Below, one piece after another: positions 44,321 to 54,449 of a DNA stretch of 64,000 nucleotides (within the stretch, counting starts at the first letter, position 1; the number at the start of each line of letters is the position of its first letter). Source of the stretch: JBEVJC01 sp040510375 (lineage in GTDB: Bacteria; Bacteroidota; Bacteroidia; Chitinophagales; Chitinophagaceae); the NCBI GenBank assembly GCA_040510375.1, contig JBEVJC010000008.1, positions 124,001 through 188,000 of the forward strand, in the 5' to 3' direction. The notes under the pieces are model-generated. The model did no database searches. It had not been told where the DNA came from and saw only the letters and a list, made by a program, of their open reading frames with translations. A program made the translations under genes and the position numbers.

Positions 44321-45502
44321 TTAATTCCGCAGGTAAAGAAGAAGCGGATCCGGAACAGTACCGGTGTGAACCTTATCCAGGGGCATTGCCTGGATTGATC
44401 GAACCCCGTATTTTTTATAATAGGCGATCATCCAGCCTACCACTTCATTGTAGGTCATCTTTCCCGCAGGCTGGTTATTTGCCTTCAGGTAATTGCCATA
44501 ACCCCACATCACAAAACTTTCCACCGGATTGCGGTGGCGCCGCTGGAAAGAGCGCAGGGTTTTAATATCGGCCGTTACACGGGGATGCAGGGTGGCGGCA
44601 TACAATCGCAGGCGGGCTGTATCCCGGCGGGCGATCTCCCCCATGGCATAATTATACATATCAAAATACATGGAATACAACATCACGGGTGAATCTGAAT
44701 GCAGGCAGGCGAGAAAGCCTACAAAATTTGCTTCATTTTCCTTGGCATAACCCAGCTGGTGTGCAATTTCATGGGTGGTGGTAAATGGCTCGAGGAAACG
44801 TGGAATGGTGGTGTTCACCTGGGCTTCACCGGAAAAAGGATTGTAATATCCCTGGAAGCCGAGATAATTACCCGCATAACTGAACATGGAAGGTTTAACC
44901 GAAGAGCCTTTGTATTTCAGGAACGGATATTTAACCGTGCTGATGGTATAGGCCAGTTTTGCCTGGTGGAACAATTGTTTTTTACGGGTGAAGGAATCCC
45001 GCTGTGCTTCACTTGCAACAGCAGCATAAATATTCAGCTGGCCCTGGAGTGCGGAAGCCAGGGTATCAAGATCAGACATGGTATACAAACGCACGCGGAG
45101 ACCCAGCTGGCGGGCAATGCCAACCCGGTTATAATTCAATCCCCAGAGCAGGTTGAAAAAAACATATACCGCCAGGATCAGGAAGATGGAACGTTGCATG
45201 GCCGAAAGGAAATAACTCCTGCTTAATTCTTTTTTAAAAAGAAGCCGGAAGAATTTAACCACGCGGTAAATAATTACGATTACCACAAATCCGTAAAAAA
45301 GATCGCCGACGCTGAACGGAATCCAGCCCAATAAAAATCTTAACACGCGGGCGATTACCGGATAAATACCATAAGTGTAGTACCTTTCAACGGTTTCGGG
45401 GTACAGTGCCATCCATTTGATGAGGATCACCAGCACGATCAGCAGGATCCAGCTCCAGCTCTTCATGATCATAGGGAATAGCCTGCTCAGAAACTTTTGC
45501 AA
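44321..45502 (-). CDS. DUF3810 family membrane metalloprotease-like protein
   Basis: The 393-residue protein has an N-terminal bundle of three to four membrane helices (about 13-125). A soluble domain with THEIAHQLGYAKENEANF follows; the HExxH and downstream Glu make a zinc-peptidase site. GNYLGFQGYYNPFSGEAQVN and KTLRSFQRRHRNPVE are further family segments. It is placed in DUF3810, whose members are widespread but uncharacterised. Translation may begin at the internal MIMKSW. Confidence 0.88.
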   Translation of the reverse strand: MQKFLSRLFPMIMKSWSWILLIVLVILIKWMALYPETVERYYTYGIYPVIARVLRFLLGWIPFSVGDLFYGFVVIVIIYRVVKFFRLLFKKELSRSYFLSAMQRSIFLILAVYVFFNLLWGLNYNRVGIARQLGLRVRLYTMSDLDTLASALQGQLNIYAAVASEAQRDSFTRKKQLFHQAKLAYTISTVKYPFLKYKGSSVKPSMFSYAGNYLGFQGYYNPFSGEAQVNTTIPRFLEPFTTTHEIAHQLGYAKENEANFVGFLACLHSDSPVMLYSMYFDMYNYAMGEIARRDTARLRLYAATLHPRVTADIKTLRSFQRRHRNPVESFVMWGYGNYLKANNQPAGKMTYNEVVGWMIAYYKKYGVRSIQAMPLDKVHTGTVPDPLLLYLRN

Positions 45503-45587
45503 ATCAATGATTTTAATACGTTGTAGGAGCTAAATTAGCAAAAGATCGGGGCTTAAAAATAAAGCAGGAAATTTTCCGGGATTTTGC

Positions 45588-45595
45588 TACCTTTG
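45588..45595 (+). promoter_or_regulatory. -7 element TACCTTTG before the DUF177-rpmF-plsX operon
   Basis: It matches TAnnTTTG, 42 bases before the ATG at 45638, and shows that in-frame starts further upstream cannot be used. Confidence 0.55.
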
Positions 45596-45637
45596 CCTCC
45601 CGAAATTTCGACCTTTCGGAAAAGGAAAAAAGCAGCC

Positions 45638-46189
45638 ATGGGGTACCGTCGCGAATTTGAAATACCGTTTGTTGGGCTAAAGGAGGGGATCCATGAGTAC
45701 AGCTACCAGATCACCGATAAGTTTTTTGAAACATTCCAGGAGCAGGACTTCAGTGGAGTGAATGCACAGGTGAAAGTGAGTCTCGATAAAAAAAGCAGTT
45801 TTATGCTGCTGAAGTTCGAGATCGGTGGTACACTCATGGTGAATTGTGATCGTTGCGGCAATGAGTTGCCACTGGATCTTTGGGACGAATTCCGCATCAC
45901 CGTAAAGATGGTGGAAGAACCGGAACTGATGAACGACCAGGAGGAAGACCCGGATGTGTATTATATCGGACGTGGTGAAAGCCACCTGGATATTGCCGCA
46001 TGGATCTATGAGTTCATCAATCTGAGTATACCGATGCAGAAGAGTTGCGGGTACGATAATGCAGACGGACCGCGATGTAATCCTGCAGCAATGGATATTT
46101 TGAAGAAATTGGAAGTAAAGGACCAGGAAGAATCAGCAAATCCGATCTGGAAAGGATTGGAAAAGTTTAAGGACCTGGGTAAAGAATAA
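45638..46189 (+). CDS. DUF177 (YceD) family protein
   Basis: YceD-type proteins are encoded with ribosomal protein L32 and affect 23S rRNA or precursor accumulation. The 183-residue protein has the family core FEIGGTLMVNCDRCGNELPLDL with the paired cysteines, then a later CGYDNADGPRCN. Its place directly before rpmF and plsX is the standard arrangement. The ATG at 45638 lies after the promoter and begins MGYRREFEIPF. Confidence 0.92.
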   Translation: MGYRREFEIPFVGLKEGIHEYSYQITDKFFETFQEQDFSGVNAQVKVSLDKKSSFMLLKFEIGGTLMVNCDRCGNELPLDLWDEFRITVKMVEEPELMNDQEEDPDVYYIGRGESHLDIAAWIYEFINLSIPMQKSCGYDNADGPRCNPAAMDILKKLEVKDQEESANPIWKGLEKFKDLGKE

Positions 46190-46247
46190 ACGCAGTGGTG
46201 ACACTGATTTGATCACAAATTTTATATCAAAGATTAATAGTTAGGTT

Positions 46248-46442
46248 ATGCCAAATCCCAAACGCAGACATAGTCAGCAGAGAAGCGCGAAACGCAGAAC
46301 TCATTACAAGGCTACTCCACAGACATTATCAACCGACAGCACTACCGGAGAATTGCATGTGCGTCATCGTGCCCATGTAAGTGAAGGTAAACTTTACTAT
46401 AAAGGAAAGGTGGTTGCAGAGATTTCTCCAGTTAAGAAATAA
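46248..46442 (+). CDS. rpmF: 50S ribosomal protein L32
   Basis: The 64-residue basic protein begins MPNPKRRHSQQRSAKRRTHY, the L32 signature, and ends KVVAEISPVKK. It lacks the four zinc-binding cysteines, so it is the zinc-free form. It lies between the DUF177 gene and plsX, as in most bacteria. Confidence 0.97.
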   Translation: MPNPKRRHSQQRSAKRRTHYKATPQTLSTDSTTGELHVRHRAHVSEGKLYYKGKVVAEISPVKK

Positions 46443-46541
46443 GGTAACGATCCTCTTTTCAAGACCTCGATTCCAAATTCATCGGGCCCACCTGGTGTAA
46501 TTTGGAATTTGTATTTATAGAATCATTACATTCCGGTTGTT

Positions 46542-47477
46542 ATGAATATAGGACTTGATATGATGGGTGGCGACTTCGCTCCGCTTGAAGCCGTAAAGGG
46601 CGTGATCCGGTACCTGGAACAGGAAAAATCTCCTGCGCAGCTTACCCTGCTGGGTGATAAGGCGGCATTGGATATCATTTTTGCCGAACACCCCCTGCCC
46701 CTGCCCTGTACTATCGTGGATGCTCCACAGGTTATTGGTATGCACGAGCATCCTACAAAGGCGCTGAAGGAAAAACCGCAATCCTCCATCGCGGTCGGCT
46801 TCCAGTTACTGGCAAGCGGCCAAACCGATGCGTTCATCAGTGCCGGAAATACCGGTGCGATGCTGGTGGGTGCCCTGTTCAGTATTAAAACAATTGAGGG
46901 GGTGATCCGGCCTACCATTTCCTCCGTGATCCCTCGTGAAAACGGCGGCCAGGGTTTACTGCTTGATGTGGGACTGAACGCCGACTGCAAACCCGAACAG
47001 CTTAATCAGTTTGCTGTTATGGGTTCGGTGTATGCACAGCATGTACTTGGCATCAGTAATCCGAGAGTGGGCCTGCTCAATGTAGGAGAAGAAGAAGGCA
47101 AGGGCAACCTGCTTGCACAGGCAACCTATCCCCTTCTGAAGGGAAATTCCCATATAAATTTTATTGGTAATATTGAAGGGCGTGATATGTTGTCGGACAA
47201 AGCCGACGTGATGGTCTGTGAGGGATTTACGGGTAATATCATGTTGAAATTCGCAGAGTCACTTTACGATATAAGTCGCCGGCACCAGCTGGGATCTGAC
47301 TATTTTGACCGGTTCAATTTTGAAGTTTACGGAGGTACTCCCGTTCTTGGTGTGTCCAAACCCGTAATCATCGGTCATGGCATTTCAACGGCGCTTGCCT
47401 TCAGCAACATGATCAAAGTTGCCCAGAAAATGATCGGCACTCATGTACTGGATAAAATGAAGGAAGAACTGGCCTGA
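46542..47477 (+). CDS. plsX: Phosphate acyltransferase PlsX
   Basis: PlsX makes acyl-phosphate from acyl-ACP for phospholipid synthesis. The 311-residue protein shows IGLDMMGGDFAP, SAGNTGAMLVGA, NVGEEEGKGN, NFIGNIEGRDM and VCEGFTGNIMLK. fabH, the usual next gene, is absent; 217 bases of non-coding sequence lead to a sugar transferase instead. Confidence 0.97.
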   Translation: MNIGLDMMGGDFAPLEAVKGVIRYLEQEKSPAQLTLLGDKAALDIIFAEHPLPLPCTIVDAPQVIGMHEHPTKALKEKPQSSIAVGFQLLASGQTDAFISAGNTGAMLVGALFSIKTIEGVIRPTISSVIPRENGGQGLLLDVGLNADCKPEQLNQFAVMGSVYAQHVLGISNPRVGLLNVGEEEGKGNLLAQATYPLLKGNSHINFIGNIEGRDMLSDKADVMVCEGFTGNIMLKFAESLYDISRRHQLGSDYFDRFNFEVYGGTPVLGVSKPVIIGHGISTALAFSNMIKVAQKMIGTHVLDKMKEELA

Positions 47478-47694
47478 TTGTCGTTATTTTAGTTATCTTT
47501 AACCGATCGTTACCGGACGTTATACCGGGTTCTTAAAATCCTACCTATTCGATTTTCTGCACAATTATTGCATGTCCACCCGTAGGCAGCCCTGCCAGGG
47601 TAAAGTATGGAAGTATTCTTTTTATCCAAATTCCGCTGACAGACCGACTGACCGTTTTAACTTACGAGAGTACAACCTATTTTAACAACAAATC

Positions 47695-49086
47695 ATGAAC
47701 CAGCGCCTGGCTAACCTTCTCCGATTGGGATTCATCGTATTGGATCTGCTGGTACTTAATATAATCTTCCTGGTTAACTGGTACATCTTTGGCGACTCCA
47801 TTTCGCCTGATTCAGACCAGGAGTATACCTATCTTTCTTTTTTCTCAAATACAATCTGGGTAGCTGTCAGCTGGTTTGTTGGCATCTATCTCAACCGTAA
47901 TATTTTTTCCTTTGAAAAATTTTCGAGGGAAACGGTAAAAGCATTTGTTTACTTCTGCGTGCTGGAAGTTGCGTACCTGTACTTTTTTAAGGAAACCGTA
48001 ATTTCAAGATTGTTTTTCTTCAGCGTATTGTGCTGCTTTGGTATGACCCTGCTGATTAACCGGTTTTTCCACCTGGGATTATATTATTTTTTCGAAAGCA
48101 GGAATTACATTGTAAAGAAGGTTATGATCATCGGCTACAATGACAGGGCCAGGAAACTGGCTGAGTACCTGGAATCTGCACCCATCAAGACCAAGATCGT
48201 CGGGTTTTGTGAAGAGCCCGGTAATGTTACCGAATTGTCAAATTATCCGATCATCAGCGGAGTGAAAGATGCAGTGGCTGTTTCAAGGGAACATGATGTA
48301 ACTGAAATTTTTTCTACCATCGCACCCGAGCAGCAGGAAGGTATTTACCAGCTGATGAATGAGGCTGACCAGGCCTGTATCCGGTTTCGTATTATTCCCG
48401 ACCTCAGCCATTTTATCCGCAAGCCGGTTTACATCAATTACTTCAATGATATTCCGGTGTTATCCCTGCGTAAGGAACCACTGGACGACGTAGGCAACAG
48501 GATCCGTAAACGTCTTTTCGATCTTGGTATCAGTGTGATGGTAATACTTTTTATCCTCTCCTGGCTGGTGCCCATCCTTGCTTTGCTGATCTGGCTGGAT
48601 TCAAGGGGTCCCGTATTTTTTATCCAGGAACGCAGCGGGGTAAATGGCAGGCCATTCAAATGTATCAAGTTCCGCAGTATGAGGGTCAATGGTGATGCCA
48701 ATGCGAAACAGGCTACAAAGGGCGATGCCCGGGTTACCAGGCTTGGACGTTTTCTCCGCAAGAGCAACCTTGATGAAATGCCACAGTTTTTTAATGTACT
48801 CAAAAGTAATATGAGTGTGGTAGGCCCGCGGCCACATATGATCCAGCATACCGACGATTATTCCAAGATTGTAGGTGATTATATGATCCGGCACTTTGTG
48901 AAGCCAGGTATTACAGGCTGGGCACAGGTGAGCGGGTTCCGGGGTGAAGTAAAAGAAGATGAAGATATCCAGCGCCGGATTGAACATGATATCTGGTATC
49001 TTGAAAACTGGAGCCTGTGGCTCGATACCCGGATTATGTTCCTTACTGCATTTAATATGGTAAGGGGGGATAAAAATGCATACTAG
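47695..49086 (+). CDS. WcaJ/WbaP-type undecaprenyl-phosphate sugar phosphotransferase
   Basis: It transfers a sugar-1-phosphate to undecaprenyl phosphate to start exopolysaccharide or O-antigen synthesis. The 463-residue protein has four N-terminal membrane helices, a nucleotide-fold middle (KKVMIIGYNDRARKLAEYL) and the C-terminal catalytic domain: KCIKFRSMRVNGD, RLGRFLRKSNLDEMPQFFNV, VGPRPHM and PGITGWAQVSGFRGE. The sugar is unknown. It opens the glycan-related part of the window. Confidence 0.94.
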   Translation: MNQRLANLLRLGFIVLDLLVLNIIFLVNWYIFGDSISPDSDQEYTYLSFFSNTIWVAVSWFVGIYLNRNIFSFEKFSRETVKAFVYFCVLEVAYLYFFKETVISRLFFFSVLCCFGMTLLINRFFHLGLYYFFESRNYIVKKVMIIGYNDRARKLAEYLESAPIKTKIVGFCEEPGNVTELSNYPIISGVKDAVAVSREHDVTEIFSTIAPEQQEGIYQLMNEADQACIRFRIIPDLSHFIRKPVYINYFNDIPVLSLRKEPLDDVGNRIRKRLFDLGISVMVILFILSWLVPILALLIWLDSRGPVFFIQERSGVNGRPFKCIKFRSMRVNGDANAKQATKGDARVTRLGRFLRKSNLDEMPQFFNVLKSNMSVVGPRPHMIQHTDDYSKIVGDYMIRHFVKPGITGWAQVSGFRGEVKEDEDIQRRIEHDIWYLENWSLWLDTRIMFLTAFNMVRGDKNAY

Positions 49087-49136
49087 TAATATATTTGCCT
49101 CACATTAATCAGTAAACCCGGAAAATACAGGCAGGA

Positions 49137-49517
49137 ATGACCCAGCGAACAAGAAAAATCATTGCAATTTGTTTTATCCTGACTTCTACTGCCCTGCTAT
49201 CATTGCTGCCTGATGCCAAACTGGAAACATTCACCCATTCATCGTATAACTATTACAGTGATCTGGCACAACACTCACTTTATTATCTCTTTCTTTCGTT
49301 GATTACCAGCTGGATCTTTCACTCAACATCACCCTGGAAGTTAGGTTTGTGGCTGTTTGGTCTTTCCTTACTGCTGGAAATAAGCCAGCATTTTTCACCA
49401 CGGAGGTCTTTCTCCATCCATGATATCATGAGCAATTTCACCGGCATCCTGGTGGGAGTAGCTATCGTATCAGCGTTCCGTTATTTCCGGCGAATTGATA
49501 AGGTGCCCCAGGGTTAA
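49137..49517 (+). CDS. VanZ-like family membrane protein
   Basis: The 126-residue protein has four membrane helices. The VanZ pattern includes LLSLLPDAKLETF, SDLAQHSLYYLFLSL and LLEISQHFSPRRSFSIHDIMSNFTGILVG. Function within the family is poorly defined. It follows the sugar transferase by 50 bases, so the two are probably co-transcribed, and it ends at a perfect terminator. Confidence 0.87.
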   Translation: MTQRTRKIIAICFILTSTALLSLLPDAKLETFTHSSYNYYSDLAQHSLYYLFLSLITSWIFHSTSPWKLGLWLFGLSLLLEISQHFSPRRSFSIHDIMSNFTGILVGVAIVSAFRYFRRIDKVPQG

Positions 49518-49540
49518 TATTACTGTTCCAATCAAATAAA

Positions 49541-49577
49541 AAAGAGGCTGTCATTATTTTGTAATGACAGCCTCTTT
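49541..49577. terminator. Bidirectional rho-independent terminator, perfect 16-bp stem
   Basis: AAAGAGGCTGTCATTA (49541-49556) and TAATGACAGCCTCTTT (49562-49577) pair perfectly around TTTTG. It ends VanZ on the plus strand and the PKD lipoprotein gene on the minus strand. Confidence 0.93.
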
Positions 49578-49607
49578 ACTTTTTTGTTGTGGCGGATACC
49601 GCCTTAT

Positions 49608-51749
49608 TTATTGCAAGAGCAGTGTGTTACCAGAGATATTACTGCCAGCCACATTGCTGATCAGGTTGGTGGTAATCCAGTTTGTTGGTGCCTGCGGGAT
49701 ATATAATTTATTTCCCGTGATGGTTGAAGGAAGGCTGTTGTTGTTATAAGCCCCGATCCGGACAGCACCCCGTTTCTGTGGATTCCTGATGGTATTATTG
49801 GTGACCTGGATTTGTTGTTTGGCAAACGTTTCAGGTCCTGCAATCCGGTCATCTGCATAGATCGATTCCGATCCTGTTCCGATGCCGGTCGCGCCAACAT
49901 TTGAAATAGTATTGTTGTAGATCTTCATAAGACCATAACCCATTGCGTTTACTCCCCAGCCTGTACCATTGGTGATACTGTTATTGTAAATATCACCGGT
50001 AGCAGCGCTGCCGATTGCAATACCGGTACGTTGTGCTTCGAAATTTGACGTACCGAAGTTGTTTACATTGTTGTCATGGATACTGTTGGTACCAATTGTG
50101 CAGGACATCTGGATTCCGTCCCAGCCGATCCTTTCCAGTTTGTTACTATAGATTTCTACATTCTCCAGGCGGATTGGAATACCCGCAGCAGAACCTGAAG
50201 GACTGGTATTACCAATATACATCCCTTCATTGGTAATATCATGGAGGTAGTTATTATGGATTTTGATATTGGAAATCCTGTAATAACCGTATTGTGTTGT
50301 AGGATCGCCGGCAACCGGATTCTTTTTAACCATGATACCGGTAGCAGCTTTCGCAACCTCAATATAGGCTACTTCCATATTGCTGACCAGGCCTGCGGCA
50401 AATGCGATATTTGCGTCAAGATTGGTAATTTTAATACCGTAGGTAATTCCCGAAACGCCATTACCAAGGATTTTGAAGTTCTCCATTTTATTACCCAATC
50501 TTATTTGTCCAACGTTGACCAGTCCACCTTTGTTGGTGATGATGATTGGTTTGGAAGCACTTCCTCTTACATTCCCAAGATCGATCAGGTGATAGGAACC
50601 AGCAGGAATATATACCGTGTCACCAGGTCCCCAGCCCAGTCCGGTTCCGTTTGGATAATAGGCATCACCATTTGAAGCGAACTTAAGGGTGTAGGATTTA
50701 CCGCCTGAAGCTACCGGGTTAACCAGTATGTTGACATCATCGGTAGCAGTTGCCCCGATATTGTCCTTAACTGTGAGACGGAAAGTATAGGTTCCGGCAA
50801 CAAGGTTGCTTAAGGTCGGATTTGCAGCAGTTGCATTACTCAGGGTGAACTGTGAAGGACCCGCTGTCCTGGTCCACGCATAGGATACGATAGTTCCATC
50901 AGTGTCGGTGCCTGAACCTTTTAATGCGTAACTATTGGTTGGAAGGGTAATAGTCGCGTCAGTGCCTGCATTTGCCGTTGGCGGAATGTTTGTTGGTTTG
51001 CCATCAGGTGCGGAAGTTGGAAGTTCAGTAATGTCAATGACACTGATATATCCGTAGTTACTGCCTGACTTCACACGGATATCAAACTCCAGGTTGGTCT
51101 TTCCTGTGAAAGTGAATTTGGCAGACTTGCTTGTGTCGGTATTCAGCGAAGAATTGAATTCCTGCCATGCGGTTTGGTCGGCCCTTTTTATTTGTACAAA
51201 ACGATTGCCCGGACCTTTATAGGTGCCCCAGAATTTAATGGTGTAAGTTGAACTGACGGTCAGTCCCCCGATCTTCCATTTTCCATTCGCGGTATTAATA
51301 TGGGCAAAAGCATTATCGCCCGTTGCAGTGGCGGGGTAATAATTGTTGATGTTTCCAACGTCGCCTTCGCTTTTACGAAGACCATTATCGGTAGTTGAAG
51401 TAGTTCCCGTGGGACTAATTACCTCCAGTTTAATGGTAGTTGGTACATTCAGCGTGTTCACTGCATTTAAAACCCGAACTCCCTTGCGGGCGTCGGCCAT
51501 GGTGTTCCAGTACTTGCCCCACTGGTCCTTTGATGTGGGTGTAGCTCCGGCATCGATCAGGATATGGCTTAATGCCGGTGCAGCGCCGGCGGTTGGTGGG
51601 ATCTGGCTGCTGTCGCTTATGCCAGTTAGCGAGGAATCCACGGGTGAAGAATCTGATGATGGATAACCTAATAAATCATTTTTTTTCTGGCAGCCAATCA
51701 GGATGCTCAGGGCAAACGTTACTCCTAGTAACATTTTGTGGTTTTTCAT
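49608..51749 (-). CDS. Lipoprotein with a PKD domain and a right-handed beta-helix
   Basis: The ATG at 51749 gives 713 residues beginning with a lipoprotein signal (LSILIGC, cysteine near residue 20). An earlier start would put 25 unrelated residues in front. After a serine-rich linker, an N-terminal beta domain (about 60-245) resembles a carbohydrate-binding or fibronectin-like module. One PKD/REJ-type domain follows (IPPTANAGTDATITLP), then about 320 residues of asparagine-rich parallel beta-helix (NSIHDNNVNNFG, IYNNSITNGTGWG). Such helices are typical of polysaccharide lyases and glycan-binding proteins. No sorting domain is present. The substrate is unknown. Confidence 0.85.
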   Translation of the reverse strand: MKNHKMLLGVTFALSILIGCQKKNDLLGYPSSDSSPVDSSLTGISDSSQIPPTAGAAPALSHILIDAGATPTSKDQWGKYWNTMADARKGVRVLNAVNTLNVPTTIKLEVISPTGTTSTTDNGLRKSEGDVGNINNYYPATATGDNAFAHINTANGKWKIGGLTVSSTYTIKFWGTYKGPGNRFVQIKRADQTAWQEFNSSLNTDTSKSAKFTFTGKTNLEFDIRVKSGSNYGYISVIDITELPTSAPDGKPTNIPPTANAGTDATITLPTNSYALKGSGTDTDGTIVSYAWTRTAGPSQFTLSNATAANPTLSNLVAGTYTFRLTVKDNIGATATDDVNILVNPVASGGKSYTLKFASNGDAYYPNGTGLGWGPGDTVYIPAGSYHLIDLGNVRGSASKPIIITNKGGLVNVGQIRLGNKMENFKILGNGVSGITYGIKITNLDANIAFAAGLVSNMEVAYIEVAKAATGIMVKKNPVAGDPTTQYGYYRISNIKIHNNYLHDITNEGMYIGNTSPSGSAAGIPIRLENVEIYSNKLERIGWDGIQMSCTIGTNSIHDNNVNNFGTSNFEAQRTGIAIGSAATGDIYNNSITNGTGWGVNAMGYGLMKIYNNTISNVGATGIGTGSESIYADDRIAGPETFAKQQIQVTNNTIRNPQKRGAVRIGAYNNNSLPSTITGNKLYIPQAPTNWITTNLISNVAGSNISGNTLLLQ

Positions 51750-51899
51750 AGTAAATTTTTGTTTTTGAAGACGTGATCTCCCGTAACCAAATACAATACC
51801 AATGAGTAATAAAGTCTGCTTCATTTACTAACTTTTTTATGTTTAGTGTGGATATTAATCTCGATCAACTGAAAAAAGTTAAAAACCTTAACTAAACCC

Positions 51900-51936
51900 A
51901 AAAAAAACTCCGCCAGCTTGTAGTCCTGGCGGAGTT
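51900..51936 (-). terminator. Rho-independent terminator of the esterase gene at 51953
   Basis: On the minus strand, AACTCCGCCAG and CTGGCGGAGTT form a perfect 11-bp stem with a 9-base loop. A run of T follows (51907-51900). Confidence 0.92.
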
Positions 51937-51952
51937 GGATGTAGCCGATTGG

Positions 51953-54220
51953 TTACAACCTGGTTATTTTTCTCGTCTCAATCCATTTATCAACCTGGAT
52001 CCGTATCAGGTATTGTCCGGGTTTCAGATCTGAAAGTGACAGATAACTTTGCGTTGATTCCTGGTCTTTACGAAGACTATATTCTTTCAGGGTATGACCA
52101 CTCATGTCAATGACCTGTACCTTCATATTGCCACGTTCGGGATTGTTTAGTTGCAGGACTATCCGGTCAGTCGTTGGGTTAGGGTACAGTGCTAAACCAG
52201 CACTCAGTTCCTGCTGTTTTTCTTCCGCCTGAACTGCCATGGTTTCCGGAGTTCCTGATTTTGCAGTCCCTGAAGAGGTCTTTTCAGTAAGAGTGAAACC
52301 ATTGATATAATTAAATGTAGCAGTGCGCTCTATTTTGACCTGTAGCTTACCCTGGGCATCTGGCTGAAGGGATGTAAAAAGGGCCTTATCTTTCGAATTG
52401 CCGGAGCTTGATACCGTATAGGTCTTTGTTCCGGTTGTGAATTTTGTCTTGTTACCGGTATTGTTCCTGCTGGAATATAATTCCAGGTCATATGTTTTAC
52501 CGGTTGCAAGTCCAGTGATGGTTAGTGTACGGTTGGTGGTTGCATAACTGCTATACCGCAATACCTCGGCAGGAGCAACTCCACCTGGGAAACTTGCAGA
52601 GTTATCAGAAATAGCTTCACTGTAACTCAGCGACGATTTGATTGTTGAACTTGTTCCATCGCTGTATTTCAGGTCCGGGCTTGTTTTTACAGGGGTGGAA
52701 CCTGTAGCAGCATTCCAGTTGTTCCACTGGGAATTATTATATGGATTTGTACCACCGTAAATTCTTACCCTGATGGATTTAGCCACGGGTACAGGAGGAG
52801 GTGCAGGTGCTGCAAGTACAGTAAGGACGAAAGCGTCGTTGGCTGTGGCGTTATCATCATCTGTCACGGTGAGACGGAAAGTATATTTACCAGGAACCAG
52901 GCCCGTGACTTTTGGATTTAACGAATTGTGATTATCAAACTTGAACGCCGATGGTCCTTCTGTTTTGTGCCACATATACTTGGTAATCTTTCCATCCTCG
53001 TCAGCCGCAGTAGCTGCGAACTGCAATGAATTGACCGGCATCGTAATTGTTTTGTCACTACCTGCACCAACAGTTGGTTTTTTGTTTGCTGTTGGCGTGG
53101 GAATAACTACTATAGGTTTAACGATTACATTAATGTTGTCTGTTGCCGTTGCTCCTTTATTATCGGTGACAGTAACACTGAACTGGTAGGTGCCCGCTAC
53201 CAGTGCGCTAAGTATCGGGTTGAAAATGGTCGTGCTGCTTAAAGTAAACTGTGATGGTCCGCCGACCTTTTTCCAGGCGTAGGAAGTAATGCTGCCATCA
53301 GCATCACTGGCCGTTGCGGACAGACCAACAATGATTGCCGGAAGGGTAATGGTTTTGTCGGCGCCTGCATTTACAACCGGCGCTACATTAGCAGGTGGTG
53401 TTACAACCCCGCCCCTTTTATATCCCAACATCCACTCATAAACGTTTTTGCCGTTTTCTTTATAGGCCGGATCGTAAGCTTTTGTCCATGAGTCATGTCC
53501 GCCTACAGGGAAGATAGTTTTCCTTGGCAAGGGATTAATGGTGGGAACAATAGCACTGATGTATTTAATAAAATCATTGGTATACGAAACGGGAACCTGC
53601 GGGTCATCCTGATTGTGAAATGCCCAGACTGGCAGGTTAGCATTGGCAATTCCCTTCGATTTGTATGTATTTGGATATGCAGCACCACAAACCGGCGCAA
53701 TTGCAGCCAGTCGTTTTGGATATTCAGTATGGGTCTGGCTTCCGGCATATTCCCAGGTAGCTCCACCTCCCATACTTAATCCGGTAAGGTAAATCCTGCT
53801 GGCATCTGCTTTATATTTAGACAGGACATAATCTATGATTTTATTGATCTGGTCTGGCTGCGGCCAGGCAGTAAACTGCGGGGCAATAACGATGAATTTG
53901 AAGGTCTGGCCGTTGACCGTAAAAGAGGTTGGAAACTTCCCCTGGTTGATTGTCCGGATCGGACCATTGTTCAGCAGTTTACTTAACGAAGATGAATTTC
54001 CTGGTCCCATTTCACCGGTTCCGTGCATGGTAATTATCACGGGATAGGTAGTTGATGCTGATGGATTGTACCCCTGCGGAAGATACTCATAGTATCCATT
54101 TGTATTGGCCGTCATCGACACATATTTCGGGGTAAGTACCTGCGCCTTCGCGGAAAATGGGATTACAATTTGAATTATAGCCAGGACACTAAAAAGGAAG
54201 AACAGTTTTGAGTTTCTCAT
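51953..54220 (-). CDS. Secreted alpha/beta-hydrolase esterase with PKD domains and T9SS sorting domain
   Basis: The ATG at 54220 gives 755 residues with a signal peptide (ending FSAKA). The catalytic domain (about 28-270) is of the PHB-depolymerase/feruloyl-esterase type: nucleophile in LTGLSMGGG (Ser149), acid in NQDDPQVPV, histidine in VGGHDSW (His242). Two PKD-type domains follow (NAGADKTITLP, GAGSDKTITMP), then a beta-sandwich of about 160 residues and a type A T9SS C-terminal domain starting LYPNPTTDRIVLQL. It is expected on the cell surface or outside. It is a paralogue of the protein at 59766-62285. Confidence 0.92.
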   Translation of the reverse strand: MRNSKLFFLFSVLAIIQIVIPFSAKAQVLTPKYVSMTANTNGYYEYLPQGYNPSASTTYPVIITMHGTGEMGPGNSSSLSKLLNNGPIRTINQGKFPTSFTVNGQTFKFIVIAPQFTAWPQPDQINKIIDYVLSKYKADASRIYLTGLSMGGGATWEYAGSQTHTEYPKRLAAIAPVCGAAYPNTYKSKGIANANLPVWAFHNQDDPQVPVSYTNDFIKYISAIVPTINPLPRKTIFPVGGHDSWTKAYDPAYKENGKNVYEWMLGYKRGGVVTPPANVAPVVNAGADKTITLPAIIVGLSATASDADGSITSYAWKKVGGPSQFTLSSTTIFNPILSALVAGTYQFSVTVTDNKGATATDNINVIVKPIVVIPTPTANKKPTVGAGSDKTITMPVNSLQFAATAADEDGKITKYMWHKTEGPSAFKFDNHNSLNPKVTGLVPGKYTFRLTVTDDDNATANDAFVLTVLAAPAPPPVPVAKSIRVRIYGGTNPYNNSQWNNWNAATGSTPVKTSPDLKYSDGTSSTIKSSLSYSEAISDNSASFPGGVAPAEVLRYSSYATTNRTLTITGLATGKTYDLELYSSRNNTGNKTKFTTGTKTYTVSSSGNSKDKALFTSLQPDAQGKLQVKIERTATFNYINGFTLTEKTSSGTAKSGTPETMAVQAEEKQQELSAGLALYPNPTTDRIVLQLNNPERGNMKVQVIDMSGHTLKEYSLRKDQESTQSYLSLSDLKPGQYLIRIQVDKWIETRKITRL

Positions 54221-54449
54221 ACTATACGTTTTGGTTTTCTGGTTGATAAGGACCGATGATATGTTAAAATTCCTACTCTGCTCATTCTTGAGCGCGAGTG
54301 AACGAAAACAGTGCCAGACTGTACCACTTTTAGGTATAGTTTTACACAGTTTCAAACAATGTCAAACCATCGACCAGAGCGTTTGATTGGTTTTCAGCCA
54401 AATGTAAATCTGAGAAATTATAATGTGTTTTTAAAGTATAATCGGGCCA

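Noticed and set aside
47478..47694. tRNA or structured RNA between plsX and the sugar transferase
   Set aside because: I could not find a cloverleaf or a CCA-adjacent acceptor stem; the 217 bases show only weak hairpins and a near-consensus -7 element.
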